DNA of 52,403 bases. Source: Lachnospiraceae bacterium Zagget2 (GTDB taxonomy: Bacteria > Bacillota > Clostridia > Lachnospirales > Lachnospiraceae). Numbering within the stretch: the stretch's first letter is position 1; every line of letters starts with the position of its first letter. The position numbers and the translations under genes are program-made. The stretch covers positions 13,547-65,949 of the forward strand of contig MSHD01000005.1 in NCBI GenBank assembly GCA_001941045.1, written 5' to 3'. The notes under the pieces were generated by a model. That model worked only from the letters and a program-made list of their open reading frames with translations, was not told where the DNA came from and made no database searches. Shown here in pieces: positions 41,901 through 49,285 of this stretch.

Positions 41901-43518
41901 GAAGTGCCATTACAGCGATTTTGAGTCGGACGAAGTGAAGAAGTACGCCGGCATGGCCGGCTGCGATATGCCGGACAAAAATTGTCCGCGCTGCGGCGAA
42001 AAGCTGAAAAAAGAAGGCTTCGACATTCCTTTCGAGACCTTCCTCGGCTTCAAGGGAAATAAGGAGCCTGATATCGACCTGAATTTCTCCGGCGACTACC
42101 AGTCGCGCGCGCACAAGTACACGGAGGTCATCTTCGGCACCGGCCAGACCTTCCGCGCCGGGACGATCGGCACGCTGGCGGACAAGACCGCTTTTGGTTA
42201 CGTCAAAAATTACTACGAGGAGCGCGGCGTCCCGAAGCGTCGCTGCGAGATCGAGCGCATCGTCGATGGCTGCGTCGGCGTACGCCGGACGACCGGACAG
42301 CACCCGGGCGGCATCATCGTGCTGCCACTCGGCGAGAGCATTTACTCCTTCACGCCGGTGCAGCACCCGGCGAACGACATGACGACCGACATCATCACGA
42401 CGCACTTTGACTACCACTCGATTGACCATAACCTCTTAAAGCTCGACATCCTGGGACACGATGATCCGACGATGATCCGCATGCTGGAGGACCTGACCGG
42501 CGTCAATGCCCGCGAGATCCCGCTCGACGATCCGCAGGTGATGTCGCTCTTCCAGAGCACGGAGGCGCTCGGTATCCGGCCGGAGGACATTGGCGGGACG
42601 CCGCTCGGTTCCCTTGGCATCCCGGAGTTCGGCACGGAGTTCGCGATGCAGATGCTTGTGGACACGCATCCGACGCATTTCTCCGACCTAGTGCGCATCG
42701 CAGGCCTCGCCCACGGCACCGACGTGTGGCTCGGCAATGCGCAGACCCTGATCCAGGAGGGCAAGGCGACGATTTCCACGGCGATCTGTACGCGTGACGA
42801 TATCATGACCTATCTGATTAGCAAAGGGCTCGACAGCGAGGTGTCCTTCAAGATCATGGAGGCGGTCCGCAAGGGCAAGGTCGCGAAGGGGCAGTGCGAT
42901 ACCTGGCCGGAGTGGAAAGAAGAGATGATCGCGCACGGCGTACCGGACTGGTACATCTGGTCCTGCGAGAAGATTAAATACATGTTCCCGAAGGCGCACG
43001 CGGCGGCCTACGTCATGATGGCCTGGCGTATCGCCTGGTGCAAGATCAATTTTCCGCTCGAATATTACGCGGCCTACTTCAGCATCCGCGCCAGTGCCTT
43101 CAACTACGAGCTCATGTGCCAGGGACGCGAGCGTCTGGAACGCTATATCCAGGATTATAAAAGCCGGGAGGACGATCTGACGCAGAAGGAGAAGGACACG
43201 CTCAAAGACATGATGAGCGTGCTCGAGATGTACGCGCGGGGATACGAGTTCCACAAGCTGGACATCTACGAGGCCGATGCGCGCAAATTCCGCATCATCG
43301 ACGGGAAGCTGATGCCCTCGCTCTCCACGATCGACGGCCTCGGCGACAAGGCTGCGGACGCCTTCGTCGAGGGCCGCGCCGCGGGCCCCTTCCTCTCGCA
43401 CGACGACCTGCGGAATCGCACGAAGCTCAGCAAGACCGTCATCGACCTGATGGGCGACCTCGGGCTGCTGGAGGGCCTGCCGGAGTCCGATCAGCTCTCC
43501 ATCTTCGACTTCGGGTGA
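38980..43518 (+). CDS. polC: DNA polymerase III alpha subunit, Gram-positive type PolC
   Basis: From the ATG at 38980 it has 1,512 residues, slightly longer than the usual 1,430-1,470. Order of domains: N-terminal domain (1 to about 215) with a Ser/Gly-rich insert near 200-280, an OB fold (about 290-390, IALREIVEEMGEVTVRGKI), a PHP domain starting VELHCHTKMSDMDG at about 398 and interrupted by the DEDDh proofreading exonuclease (FDLETTGLSAVHNRIIEIG at about 486, later HHRAVDDAA). The PHP end and polymerase core follow. A PolC zinc site is near 973 (CPKC then CPRC), and the catalytic Asp pair lies in EPDIDLNFSGD near 1030. The ATG lies within the ispG end; the SD GAGGAG is 13 nt upstream. It is the main leading-strand replicase in low-GC Gram-positives. 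Confidence 0.96.
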   Translation: MTTSEKPFFEVFRTLEAEGPLRKLLDQVVVTRVSTNPGRDVLRIYITSKKLIAKHQLFQLAAQIQRQVFAGRKGKVYFFETFQLSEQYTPERLWSVYEDSVLTELEAYSPYKRSILKNAKVEFPDEHTLRLGVSKHVYDREAVDDIVRILDRVFNERCGFQVKVDVEYLEPEESGQNRGEAEMRQRIAALTGELMRSEQNGGRIAAAADEAGVPWEEEPAGSGETSVSSRQQSSATAEKQASSGGGKTASEKRGSFTRGGAGRGKGGSYYKKADPDMLYGRSFDDEPIALREIVEEMGEVTVRGKIRKREDREIRGERTILTLTLTDFTDSINVKIFSPNERLSELEALCEGTFVKLKGMTILDRFDHELTIGSVTGIKKIADFTTSRMDYSVKKRVELHCHTKMSDMDGVTDAAVLLKRAKAWGMPALAITDHGCVQAFTEASHTISKDEDFKVIYGVEGYLVDDLKELVENSKGQSLDDSYVVFDLETTGLSAVHNRIIEIGAVKVEAGQITERFSTFVNPQEPIPFEIEDLTGIGDDMVLDAPPIEEILPEFLSFCEGCVLIAHNASFDAGFIEENCRRMNISTNFTVGDTVAMARVLLPKLNKFKLDTVAKALNIPLDHHHRAVDDAACTAEIFLKFLQMFRERDALTLDDVNALGRADASAIKKLPTYHVIILAKNDIGRVNLYRLVSLSHIDYFARRPRIPKNELQKYREGLIVGSACEAGELYQAILRGAPRQEIARIVEFYDYLEIQPLGNNAFMLRDSKNPVSSEEDLRENVRTIVRLGEEFHKPVAATCDVHFIDPEDEVYRRIIMAGKGFSDADQQAPLYLRTTEEMLAEFEFLGAEKAEEVVITNTNLISEMCEHLSPVRPDKCPPVIADSDKTLREICYKKAHEIYGEELPEIVTERLERELRSIIGNGFAVMYIIAQKLVWKSNEDGYLVGSRGSVGSSLVATMAGITEVNPLSPHYICPKCHYSDFESDEVKKYAGMAGCDMPDKNCPRCGEKLKKEGFDIPFETFLGFKGNKEPDIDLNFSGDYQSRAHKYTEVIFGTGQTFRAGTIGTLADKTAFGYVKNYYEERGVPKRRCEIERIVDGCVGVRRTTGQHPGGIIVLPLGESIYSFTPVQHPANDMTTDIITTHFDYHSIDHNLLKLDILGHDDPTMIRMLEDLTGVNAREIPLDDPQVMSLFQSTEALGIRPEDIGGTPLGSLGIPEFGTEFAMQMLVDTHPTHFSDLVRIAGLAHGTDVWLGNAQTLIQEGKATISTAICTRDDIMTYLISKGLDSEVSFKIMEAVRKGKVAKGQCDTWPEWKEEMIAHGVPDWYIWSCEKIKYMFPKAHAAAYVMMAWRIAWCKINFPLEYYAAYFSIRASAFNYELMCQGRERLERYIQDYKSREDDLTQKEKDTLKDMMSVLEMYARGYEFHKLDIYEADARKFRIIDGKLMPSLSTIDGLGDKAADAFVEGRAAGPFLSHDDLRNRTKLSKTVIDLMGDLGLLEGLPESDQLSIFDFG

Positions 43519-43524
43519 AAATAC

Positions 43525-43553
43525 TTTACTTGAGGGGAATTTTGGGCTATACT
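43525..43553 (+). promoter_or_regulatory. Candidate promoter of purA
   Basis: TTTACT (43525-43530) and TATACT (43548-43553) are spaced by 17 bp. The -35 is poor but the -10 is good, and a leader of about 45 nt precedes the purA start. Confidence 0.5.
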
Positions 43554-43604
43554 GGTTTAGTGTGGCCAGAAACGCAGCAGGCCACCAGATGGAGGAGAAA
43601 AATT

Positions 43605-44882
43605 ATGGTAAAAGCAGTGGTAGGCGCAAACTGGGGCGACGAAGGCAAGGGCAAGATTACGGACATGCTCGGCCAGGAGTCCGATATCATCGTGAGGTTT
43701 CAGGGCGGAGCGAACGCGGGGCACACGATCGTCAACGATTACGGGAAATTTGCGCTGCACACCCTCCCGTCCGGCATCTTTTACGACCATACGACGAGCA
43801 TCATCGGCAATGGCGTGGCACTGAATGTGCCGGTGCTGTTTCAGGAGCTGAAGGGTGTCATTGAGCGCGGCGTGCCGGCGCCGAAGCTGCTCATCTCGGA
43901 CCGGGCACAGATGGTCATGTCCTACCATATTTTATTTGACAAGCTCGAGGAAGAGCGGCTCGCCGGCAGATCCTTCGGATCCACGAAGGCCGGCATCGCC
44001 CCGTTCTACTCGGATAAATACGCGAAGATAGGCTTTCAGGTGAGTGACCTGCAGCTTGAGGAGGAGGCGCTGCGCGAACGCATCCGCAGTGTGCTGGCGA
44101 ACAAGAATGTGCTGCTTGAGCATCTGTATCACGCGCCGGCGCTGAAGGAGGACGACATCTATCAGGAGCTGATGGAGTATAAAGAGATGGTCTCGCCCTA
44201 CGTGTGCGACGTCTCCTCGTATCTCTGGCAGGCGATCAGGGATGGAAAGAATATCCTGCTTGAGGGCCAGCTCGGCACGCTGAAGGACCCGGATCACGGC
44301 ATCTACCCGATGGTGACTTCCTCGTCTACCCTGGCGGCCTACGGCGCGATCGGTGCGGGTATCCCGCCCTATGAGATCAAACAGGTTATCACGGTCTGTA
44401 AGGCCTACTCCAGTGCGGTCGGCGCAGGCGCATTCGTCAGCGAGCTGTTCGGCGACGAGGCCGAGGAGCTGCGTCGCCGCGGCGGCGACGGTGGTGAGTA
44501 CGGCGCGACTACGGGCCGTCCCCGCAGAGTGGGCTGGTTTGACTGCGTGGCCTCCCGCTACGGCTGTCGGCTGCAGGGCACGACGGACGTGGCTTTCACG
44601 GTGCTGGACGTGCTCGGCTACCTCGACGAGCTCAAGGTCTGCGTCGGTTATGAGATCGACGGCCAGGTGACGACAGAGTTCCCGACGACGCCGCTGCTCG
44701 AAAAGGCAAAGCCGGTCTATGAGACGCTGCCGGGCTGGAAATGCGAGATCCGCGGGATCAAAAAGTACGAGGACCTGCCGCAGAACTGCCGGAATTACAT
44801 AGAATTTATAGAAAAACAGATCGGATTCCCGATCACGATGGTCTCCAACGGGCCGGGCAGGAGCGATATCATCCGCAGATAA
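43605..44882 (+). CDS. purA: Adenylosuccinate synthetase
   Basis: From the ATG at 43605 the protein has 425 residues, the standard length. Motifs: VVGANWGDEGKGKITDML (GTP/IMP-binding, catalytic Asp), QGGANAGHTIV (catalytic His), ITGSTKAGI-like RSFGSTKAGIAP, EGQLGTLKDPDHG, and the C-terminal GTP-site SNGPGRSDII. It makes adenylosuccinate from IMP and aspartate in AMP synthesis. The upstream open frame (from 43515) is not used: GGAGGAG lies 7 nt before this ATG and the family starts with MVKAVVGANWG-type sequence. The YerC-like gene follows 40 bp later. Confidence 0.96.
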   Translation: MVKAVVGANWGDEGKGKITDMLGQESDIIVRFQGGANAGHTIVNDYGKFALHTLPSGIFYDHTTSIIGNGVALNVPVLFQELKGVIERGVPAPKLLISDRAQMVMSYHILFDKLEEERLAGRSFGSTKAGIAPFYSDKYAKIGFQVSDLQLEEEALRERIRSVLANKNVLLEHLYHAPALKEDDIYQELMEYKEMVSPYVCDVSSYLWQAIRDGKNILLEGQLGTLKDPDHGIYPMVTSSSTLAAYGAIGAGIPPYEIKQVITVCKAYSSAVGAGAFVSELFGDEAEELRRRGGDGGEYGATTGRPRRVGWFDCVASRYGCRLQGTTDVAFTVLDVLGYLDELKVCVGYEIDGQVTTEFPTTPLLEKAKPVYETLPGWKCEIRGIKKYEDLPQNCRNYIEFIEKQIGFPITMVSNGPGRSDIIRR

Positions 44883-44922
44883 GGACCGCGGGCCGCTTAA
44901 GAAAGAAGGAAACCGGGCGGAT

Positions 44923-45222
44923 ATGAATAAGAAAATAAAAAATGAGATGACCGACGGACTGTTCCAGGCGGTTCTCAGCCTGGAGAACCTCGAGGAATGC
45001 TATGCCTTCTTCGAGGACGTCTGTACAATCAATGAGATCCAGTCCCTCGCGCAGCGCTATGAGGTGGCGCGGCTTCTGCGTGAAAAGAAGACTTATCTTG
45101 AGATCGCCCAGAAGACCGGCGCCTCCACGGCAACGATCAGCCGCGTGAACCGCTCGCTGAACTATGGAAACGACGCCTACGATATGGTGTTCCGGAGAAT
45201 GGAGCAGAAAAAAGAGCCGTGA
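44923..45222 (+). CDS. yerC: YerC/TrpR-like DNA-binding protein
   Basis: The 99-residue protein is a TrpR-superfamily repressor of the YerC/YecD type. It shows MTDGLFQAVLSLENLEECYAFFEDVCT, then SLAQRYEVARLLREKKTYLEIAQKTGASTATISRVNRSL, with the helix-turn-helix in the latter. It binds DNA as a dimer; the effector is unknown in most bacteria (it is not classical TrpR). The start follows AGAAAGGAAACCGGGCGG-type sequence, with AGAAGGAAA about 12 nt before the ATG. The stop codon sits in the loop of the terminator at 45207. Confidence 0.9.
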   Translation: MNKKIKNEMTDGLFQAVLSLENLEECYAFFEDVCTINEIQSLAQRYEVARLLREKKTYLEIAQKTGASTATISRVNRSLNYGNDAYDMVFRRMEQKKEP

Positions 45223-45234
45223 GGCTCTTTTTTA
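45207..45234. terminator. Bidirectional terminator between YerC-like and DUF1836 genes
   Basis: AAAAAAGAGCC and GGCTCTTTTTT form an 11 bp stem with GTGA in the loop. T runs occur on both strands, so it ends both convergent genes. The loop contains the YerC stop codon, and the 3' arm reaches the stop of the DUF1836 gene. Confidence 0.93.
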
Positions 45235-45834
45235 ATGGTCTGTATTTTCAGCCGCGAACTCGTCGATCAGCTTTTCGATCACCTGCTTCTTGACATACAC
45301 GTCGAAGCTCAGCATGCAGATAAAGGAAAAGGTCTGGAGAAACTGCCGGTCCTCTTCAGACGTGTCCTGGAACGTCTCACCGGAGATGCGCCAGCTCTCG
45401 ATGAGATCGGCCTTCATCCGCTCGATCTGCCCCTTCTCGAGGCTGAACACCTCCTCATAGATCGTTTCCATGTCCGGCTCGCCCTCGTTATGGAAATAGC
45501 GCGAGGTCAGCGGCTCCAGCAGCTTCTGAATGTCGCCGATGGACAGGAAGGACTTATAATAATAGATGTAGATAAGGAGCAGCATGTGCTCCTTCGAATA
45601 TTTCTTCTTCACCGGAGCGGGCAGCAGCCGGTTCTTCGCGTAATTGTTGATCATGGTCTTCGTCAGAATCTTGTCGTCCGGGTAACGCTTCGCGCGACTC
45701 AAGTTCTCCTCCATGAAAGTCGTCACCTGATCCATGTACAGGTCGATATTAGGAATCTCGCCGGGACGGATATAGTCGATGTGCTCCAGACTCTCCAGGA
45801 TGCTGTTCAGGATATCATTCGTATCTATCGTCAT
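45232..45834 (-). CDS. DUF1836 domain-containing regulator
   Basis: From the ATG at 45834 the protein has 200 residues. The DUF1836 part is clear: IRPGEIPNIDLYMDQVTTFM, then ILTKTMINNYAKNRLLPAP and YSKEHMLLLIYIYYYKSFLSIGDIQKLL. This resembles a MerR/winged-helix-like DNA-binding region; members are usually annotated as putative regulators. The rest is helical. The SD AGAGGTG is 6-7 nt before this ATG on the - strand; an upstream in-frame ATG adds 16 residues without family support. The gene ends in the bidirectional terminator shared with yerC. Confidence 0.85.
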   Translation of the reverse strand: MTIDTNDILNSILESLEHIDYIRPGEIPNIDLYMDQVTTFMEENLSRAKRYPDDKILTKTMINNYAKNRLLPAPVKKKYSKEHMLLLIYIYYYKSFLSIGDIQKLLEPLTSRYFHNEGEPDMETIYEEVFSLEKGQIERMKADLIESWRISGETFQDTSEEDRQFLQTFSFICMLSFDVYVKKQVIEKLIDEFAAENTDH

Positions 45835-45925
45835 AATATTCACCTCTGCACCCATTATATAGTAATAAAAACTACATAACAAGCATTTTCGAAAAAATTG
45901 AGTCGTACTGTATAGTCTTCACGAC

Positions 45926-46020
45926 GGGCGGGCATACTGTAACTGTACCGAAGAGAAATGAAATACTTATCCTCCCCTTGACGAATCCGTCCGTCGCATG
46001 TGTGCGGCGGGCGGATTTTT
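45926..46020 (+). ncRNA. Candidate small RNA with strong terminator (speculative)
   Basis: In the gap before the UDP-sugar dehydrogenase gene there is a TATAGT box (about 45912-45917) with TTCGAA 17 bp before it, and a strong intrinsic terminator at 45984-46020. No open frame or SD-like site between them makes a sensible peptide. A transcript of about 95-100 nt is possible. The terminator could also belong to a transcript I do not see. Confidence 0.3.
45984..46020 (+). terminator. Intrinsic terminator upstream of the exopolysaccharide cluster
   Basis: AATCCGTCCGTCGC pairs with GCGGCGGGCGGATT (G-T pairs included) around ATGTGT and is followed by five T (to 46020). No protein gene on the + strand precedes it within 760 bp. 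Confidence 0.85.
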
Positions 46021-46022
46021 GC

Positions 46023-46051
46023 TTGCATCTGTGGTCTTTTGATAGTAGAAT
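46023..46051 (+). promoter_or_regulatory. Promoter of the UDP-sugar dehydrogenase gene
   Basis: TTGCAT (46023-46028) and TAGAAT (46046-46051) are spaced by 17 bp. Transcription would start at about 46058, exactly at the first ATG, so the message would be leaderless. Confidence 0.7.
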
Positions 46052-46057
46052 AGTGCC

Positions 46058-47326
46058 ATGAGTACGATGAAAGACAATTTAAAAAAGGAAAAGTACAATA
46101 TTGTGATCGCGGGTACCGGCTATGTCGGTCTGTCGAACGCGGTGCTGCTCGCGCAGCACCATGCGGTGCGCGCGGTCGATATTCTGCAGGAGAAGGTTGA
46201 TCTCATCAATCAGGGGAAGTCCCCGATCGTGGATAAGGAGATCGAGGAATACCTCGCTTCGGGCAGACTCGATCTTACGGCGACGACCGATGCGCGCGCG
46301 GCCTACAGCCAGGCGGATTACGTGATCATCTCGACGCCGACCAATTACGACCCGGTGCGGAATTATTTTGACACCAGTTCTGTGGAGCAGGTGATCGGGC
46401 TGGTCATGGAGTGCCGGCCGGAGGCGGTCATGGTCGTGAAGTCCACGGTTCCTGTCGAATTCACGGAGAAGATGTATGAAAAGTATCACTGTAAAAATCT
46501 TCTGTTTTCGCCGGAGTTCCTGCGGGAGGGCCGGGCGCTCTATGACAATCTCTATCCCTCGCGCATCATCGTCGGTGTGCCGGAGGGCCGCGACGATCTG
46601 AAGAAGGCGGCGGAAGTCTTCGCAGGACTGCTGCAGGAGGGCGCGATCAAGGAAGATATCCCGACGCTCTATATGGCGCCGACCGAGGCGGAGGCGGTGA
46701 AGCTCTTCGCCAATACCTATCTTGCACTGCGCGTATCCTATTTCAATGAGCTGGATACCTATGCGGAGGTGCGCGGCCTGAACACGCGCAATATCATCGA
46801 CGGCGTATGTCTCGATCCGCGGATCGGCACACATTACAACAATCCGTCCTTTGGCTACGGCGGCTACTGCCTGCCGAAGGACACCAAGCAGCTTCTCGCA
46901 AATTATAAAGACGTGCCGGAGAATCTGATCCAGGCCATCGTGGACGCGAACCGCACGCGGAAGGACTACATCGCGACCCGGGTGCTGGAGAAGGCCGGCT
47001 ACTTTGAGGGGGCGAACGGGCGCAACGGTCTGCCGGGCCGGCAGGTGTGCGTCGGCGTCTATCGCCTGACGATGAAGGCAAACAGCGACAACTTCCGCCA
47101 GAGCTCGATCCAGGGCGTCATGAAGCGCATCAAGGCGAAGGGCGCGGAGGTCGTGGTCTACGAGCCGACGCTCGAGGAGGGCAGCCGTTTCTTCGGCAGC
47201 CTTGTTGTCAACGATCTCCGGCGCTTCAAGGATATGTGCGACGCGATCATCGCGAACCGCTATGACAGCGAGCTGGATGATGTGCAGGAGAAGGTATATA
47301 CCAGAGATATCTTCCAAAGAGACTGA
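46058..47326 (+). CDS. ugd: UDP-glucose/UDP-sugar 6-dehydrogenase
   Basis: The 422-residue UDPGDH family enzyme has the Rossmann opening [50 protein letters not shown] and the catalytic Cys271 in [15 protein letters not shown]. The short C-terminal UDP-binding domain follows. It oxidises UDP-glucose (or a related sugar) twice to the uronic acid, a usual precursor for exopolysaccharide. The start is unsettled: the ATGs at 46058 and 46067 coincide with the predicted transcription start, whereas an AAAAAAGGAAAAG at 46081-46093 sits 7-11 nt before ATT (46100) and GTG (46103), near the usual family N-terminus. It is the first gene of the polysaccharide cluster. Confidence 0.9.
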   Translation: MSTMKDNLKKEKYNIVIAGTGYVGLSNAVLLAQHHAVRAVDILQEKVDLINQGKSPIVDKEIEEYLASGRLDLTATTDARAAYSQADYVIISTPTNYDPVRNYFDTSSVEQVIGLVMECRPEAVMVVKSTVPVEFTEKMYEKYHCKNLLFSPEFLREGRALYDNLYPSRIIVGVPEGRDDLKKAAEVFAGLLQEGAIKEDIPTLYMAPTEAEAVKLFANTYLALRVSYFNELDTYAEVRGLNTRNIIDGVCLDPRIGTHYNNPSFGYGGYCLPKDTKQLLANYKDVPENLIQAIVDANRTRKDYIATRVLEKAGYFEGANGRNGLPGRQVCVGVYRLTMKANSDNFRQSSIQGVMKRIKAKGAEVVVYEPTLEEGSRFFGSLVVNDLRRFKDMCDAIIANRYDSELDDVQEKVYTRDIFQRD

Positions 47327-47353
47327 AAATACTGCTGAAAGCCGGAGGCAGAT

Positions 47354-48775
47354 ATGTATCGAAAGAAAAATCAGATATTTGAGATGGTTTTGTGCGTGAT
47401 GGATGGTGTTGTCATCCTGGTCAGTCTCTTTCTGTCGGGGATGATACGTTATGGCAGTGTCGCGCAGTGGGAGATGTCTGACAATATCCGTCTGTCCTGT
47501 GTGGCCGCCATCCTGATCCACATTACTATCTTTTATTTTCTGAAAGTGCAAGACGGATTCTTTCAACGGGGGAGATACCGTGAGCTGCTTGTCTGTCTCA
47601 AATACAGCGCGTCTGTCGCCATTTGCATGGTCTTTTTCAGCTTTGTCATCAAGACGGATTTTATGATATCCCGTCTGATGACGCTTTATTTTTTCTGCAT
47701 TGACGTGCCTTTGACGTGGTTTGTCCACCTCATGGTTCGTAACCGTAAAAAGTTGTTCCACGTCAATGTACAGAAGCAGAAAGAGATCCTGATTATCAGC
47801 GACAGCGAGCGAATTCAGGCGGTCGTGGATAGCTTCCGGAAATCAAAAGAGACGGAGTGGGCGATAGCCGGAATCATCCTTCTGGACGCACAGGAGGATA
47901 TGGAGACCTTCCTGGGTATTCCGGTGGCCTGCAGGGAAGAAAATTATCTGGATTTCGCGTCGAGACTGGTGGTGGACGAAGTCTTCATCCAGGGATCCTC
48001 GATCCAGCAGCACGAGATGGCGCTGAAAAAGATGATCCTGGAATTCGAAAAGATGGGTCTTGTGGTAAATCTGAATCTGGATCTGTTTGACCTCGGATTC
48101 AGTGGAGAAAAAAGGATTTATCAGCTGGAGGGCTATAACGTGGTCGCCTTTTCCAGCCGCCTTCTTGACTATCGGATGATTTTGCTCAAACGGGCGATGG
48201 ACATCATGGGCTCCCTGGTGGGACTTGCCGTCACCGCAGTGCTGGCTGTTGTCATCGCTCCCTTCCTTCTGCTGGAATCGCCCGGACCGCTGATCTTCAG
48301 GCAGGAGCGTGTGGGCAAGAATGGCAGAACCTTCAAGTTCTACAAGTTCCGCTCCATGTATATGGACGCGGAAGAGCGCAAGAAGGAACTGATGGAGCAA
48401 AATGAGATGAGCGGCCCCATGTTCAAGATGGAGGACGATCCGCGCGTCACAAAGGTAGGAAAATTCCTGAGGAAGACGAGCCTGGATGAATTTCCGCAGT
48501 TCTGGAATGTGTTGAAGGGCGATATGAGCCTTGTAGGGACCCGGCCGCCGACCGTGGATGAATACAGCCAGTATGAATTCTGGCAGCGCAGACGGATCAG
48601 CTTCCGCCCCGGAATCACCGGCCTGTGGCAGGTGAGCGGCAGAAGCAATATCAAGGACTTTGACGAGGTCGTGAAGCTCGACCTGGAGTATATAGACAAC
48701 TGGTCGATCGCGCTGGATATCAAGATCATATGCAAGACGATCCTGGTGGTTCTGGGCGGAAAGGGCGCAGAGTAG
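47354..48775 (+). CDS. Polyprenyl-phosphate sugar-1-phosphate transferase (initiating enzyme)
   Basis: The 473-residue protein has the WcaJ/WbaP-like layout: four N-terminal transmembrane segments (about 1-110), a CoA-binding-like soluble part (about 130-265), a membrane-associated helix, and the bacterial sugar transferase domain from about 275. Motifs of that last domain: KRAMDIMGSLVGLAVTAV, ESPGPLIFRQERVGKNGR, FKFYKFRSM, KVGKFLRKTSLDEFPQFWNVLKGDMSLVGTRPP, SFRPGITGLWQVSGR. It transfers a sugar phosphate to undecaprenyl phosphate in the first membrane step of exopolysaccharide synthesis. Glucose-1-P is the commonest substrate, but it cannot be read out here. A symmetrical hairpin follows the stop. 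Confidence 0.92.
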   Translation: MYRKKNQIFEMVLCVMDGVVILVSLFLSGMIRYGSVAQWEMSDNIRLSCVAAILIHITIFYFLKVQDGFFQRGRYRELLVCLKYSASVAICMVFFSFVIKTDFMISRLMTLYFFCIDVPLTWFVHLMVRNRKKLFHVNVQKQKEILIISDSERIQAVVDSFRKSKETEWAIAGIILLDAQEDMETFLGIPVACREENYLDFASRLVVDEVFIQGSSIQQHEMALKKMILEFEKMGLVVNLNLDLFDLGFSGEKRIYQLEGYNVVAFSSRLLDYRMILLKRAMDIMGSLVGLAVTAVLAVVIAPFLLLESPGPLIFRQERVGKNGRTFKFYKFRSMYMDAEERKKELMEQNEMSGPMFKMEDDPRVTKVGKFLRKTSLDEFPQFWNVLKGDMSLVGTRPPTVDEYSQYEFWQRRRISFRPGITGLWQVSGRSNIKDFDEVVKLDLEYIDNWSIALDIKIICKTILVVLGGKGAE

Positions 48776-48803
48776 AAGGAAGCCCCTTAAAGGGGCTTCC
48801 TTC
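48775..48803. terminator. Symmetric hairpin between convergent genes
   Basis: GAAGGAAGCCCC and GGGGCTTCCTTC make a perfect 12 bp stem around TTAAA. Neither side has a clear T run, so termination is likely but its efficiency is uncertain. It lies between the sugar transferase gene and the XRE regulator. Confidence 0.7.
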
Positions 48804-48817
48804 GCCGCGACTTCCCT

Positions 48818-49066
48818 TCAGAAAGGCCACACTTCTGTTAACAGGCCGTTCACGAACGCATTCCGCTCATCTTCGGTGAGCAGGACAAGCAGACGACAGA
48901 GCGTCTGTCCGCCAATTCCGCAGCGCCCTTCCTCAAAGGTCTGATAACATCTCGCAGAGATGTTCAGAAGCTCAGCCATCTGATCCTGCGAAAGATGTCT
49001 GCGCAGCCGTGCCTCTTTGACGAATGTGCTCGCGTACCTGTTTAATGGAATATCCGATCTCTTCAT
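48818..49066 (-). CDS. Small XRE-type helix-turn-helix regulator
   Basis: From the ATG at 49066 the protein has 82 residues. It has a lambda-repressor-like HTH: VKEARLRRHLSQDQMAELLNISARCYQTFEEGRCG, with the recognition helix in SARCYQTFEEG. The rest is helical (LCRLLVLLTEDERNAFVNGLL). On the - strand the SD AGGGAGGG is 9-10 nt upstream. It lies alone on the opposite strand inside the exopolysaccharide cluster, with a repeat-rich AT-rich intergenic region before it that also carries the likely promoter of the GT4 gene. It may control that cluster and itself; this is inference. Confidence 0.82.
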   Translation of the reverse strand: MKRSDIPLNRYASTFVKEARLRRHLSQDQMAELLNISARCYQTFEEGRCGIGGQTLCRLLVLLTEDERNAFVNGLLTEVWPF

Positions 49067-49080
49067 GGGAAACCCTCCCT

Positions 49081-49127
49081 CATTAATTTTATTTTGCCCT
49101 GGATCGGCGGGCAATACATTAATTTTA
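49081..49127. promoter_or_regulatory. Candidate operator: direct repeats and inverted repeat
   Basis: CATTAATTTTA occurs twice (49081-49091 and 49117-49127), and between them TTGCCC (49094-49099) and GGGCAA (49109-49114) form an inverted repeat with a 9-bp spacer. It lies just upstream of the XRE gene and is a natural binding site for it, perhaps overlapping its promoter. Confidence 0.5.
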
Positions 49128-49134
49128 ACCAAAA

Positions 49135-49163
49135 GTGACAAAAATTACCACGATATATATGAA
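49135..49163 (+). promoter_or_regulatory. Candidate promoter of the GT4-WecG genes
   Basis: GTGACA (49135-49140) and TATGAA (49158-49163) are spaced by 17 bp. The leader, about 115 nt, is A-rich and ends in CTCCTTCAGGAG (49254-49265), a small hairpin that pairs with part of the SD region. Confidence 0.4.
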
Positions 49164-49285
49164 AAAAAATGTCGCTGAAACGAAATTTTTTTTGAAAAAA
49201 GACGAATAACGCGGAAAGACGAGGGAAAAACAGCTGTTTTGGCTGAAATTGACTCCTTCAGGAGGAGATGGAAAAGAGGATTAAG

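Noticed and set aside
43515-43604. A longer N-terminus for PurA starting at 43515
   Set aside because: The extra 30 residues have no family match, and the ATG at 43605 has a perfect GGAGGAG at the right distance.
46079-47761. A 560-codon open frame opposite ugd and its neighbours
   Set aside because: It is a shadow of high-GC coding sequence: very His/Arg/Asp-rich, lies antisense to well-supported genes with intact motifs, and has no SD. The same applies to the other long antisense frames, e.g. 22625-24568 and 37878-39047.
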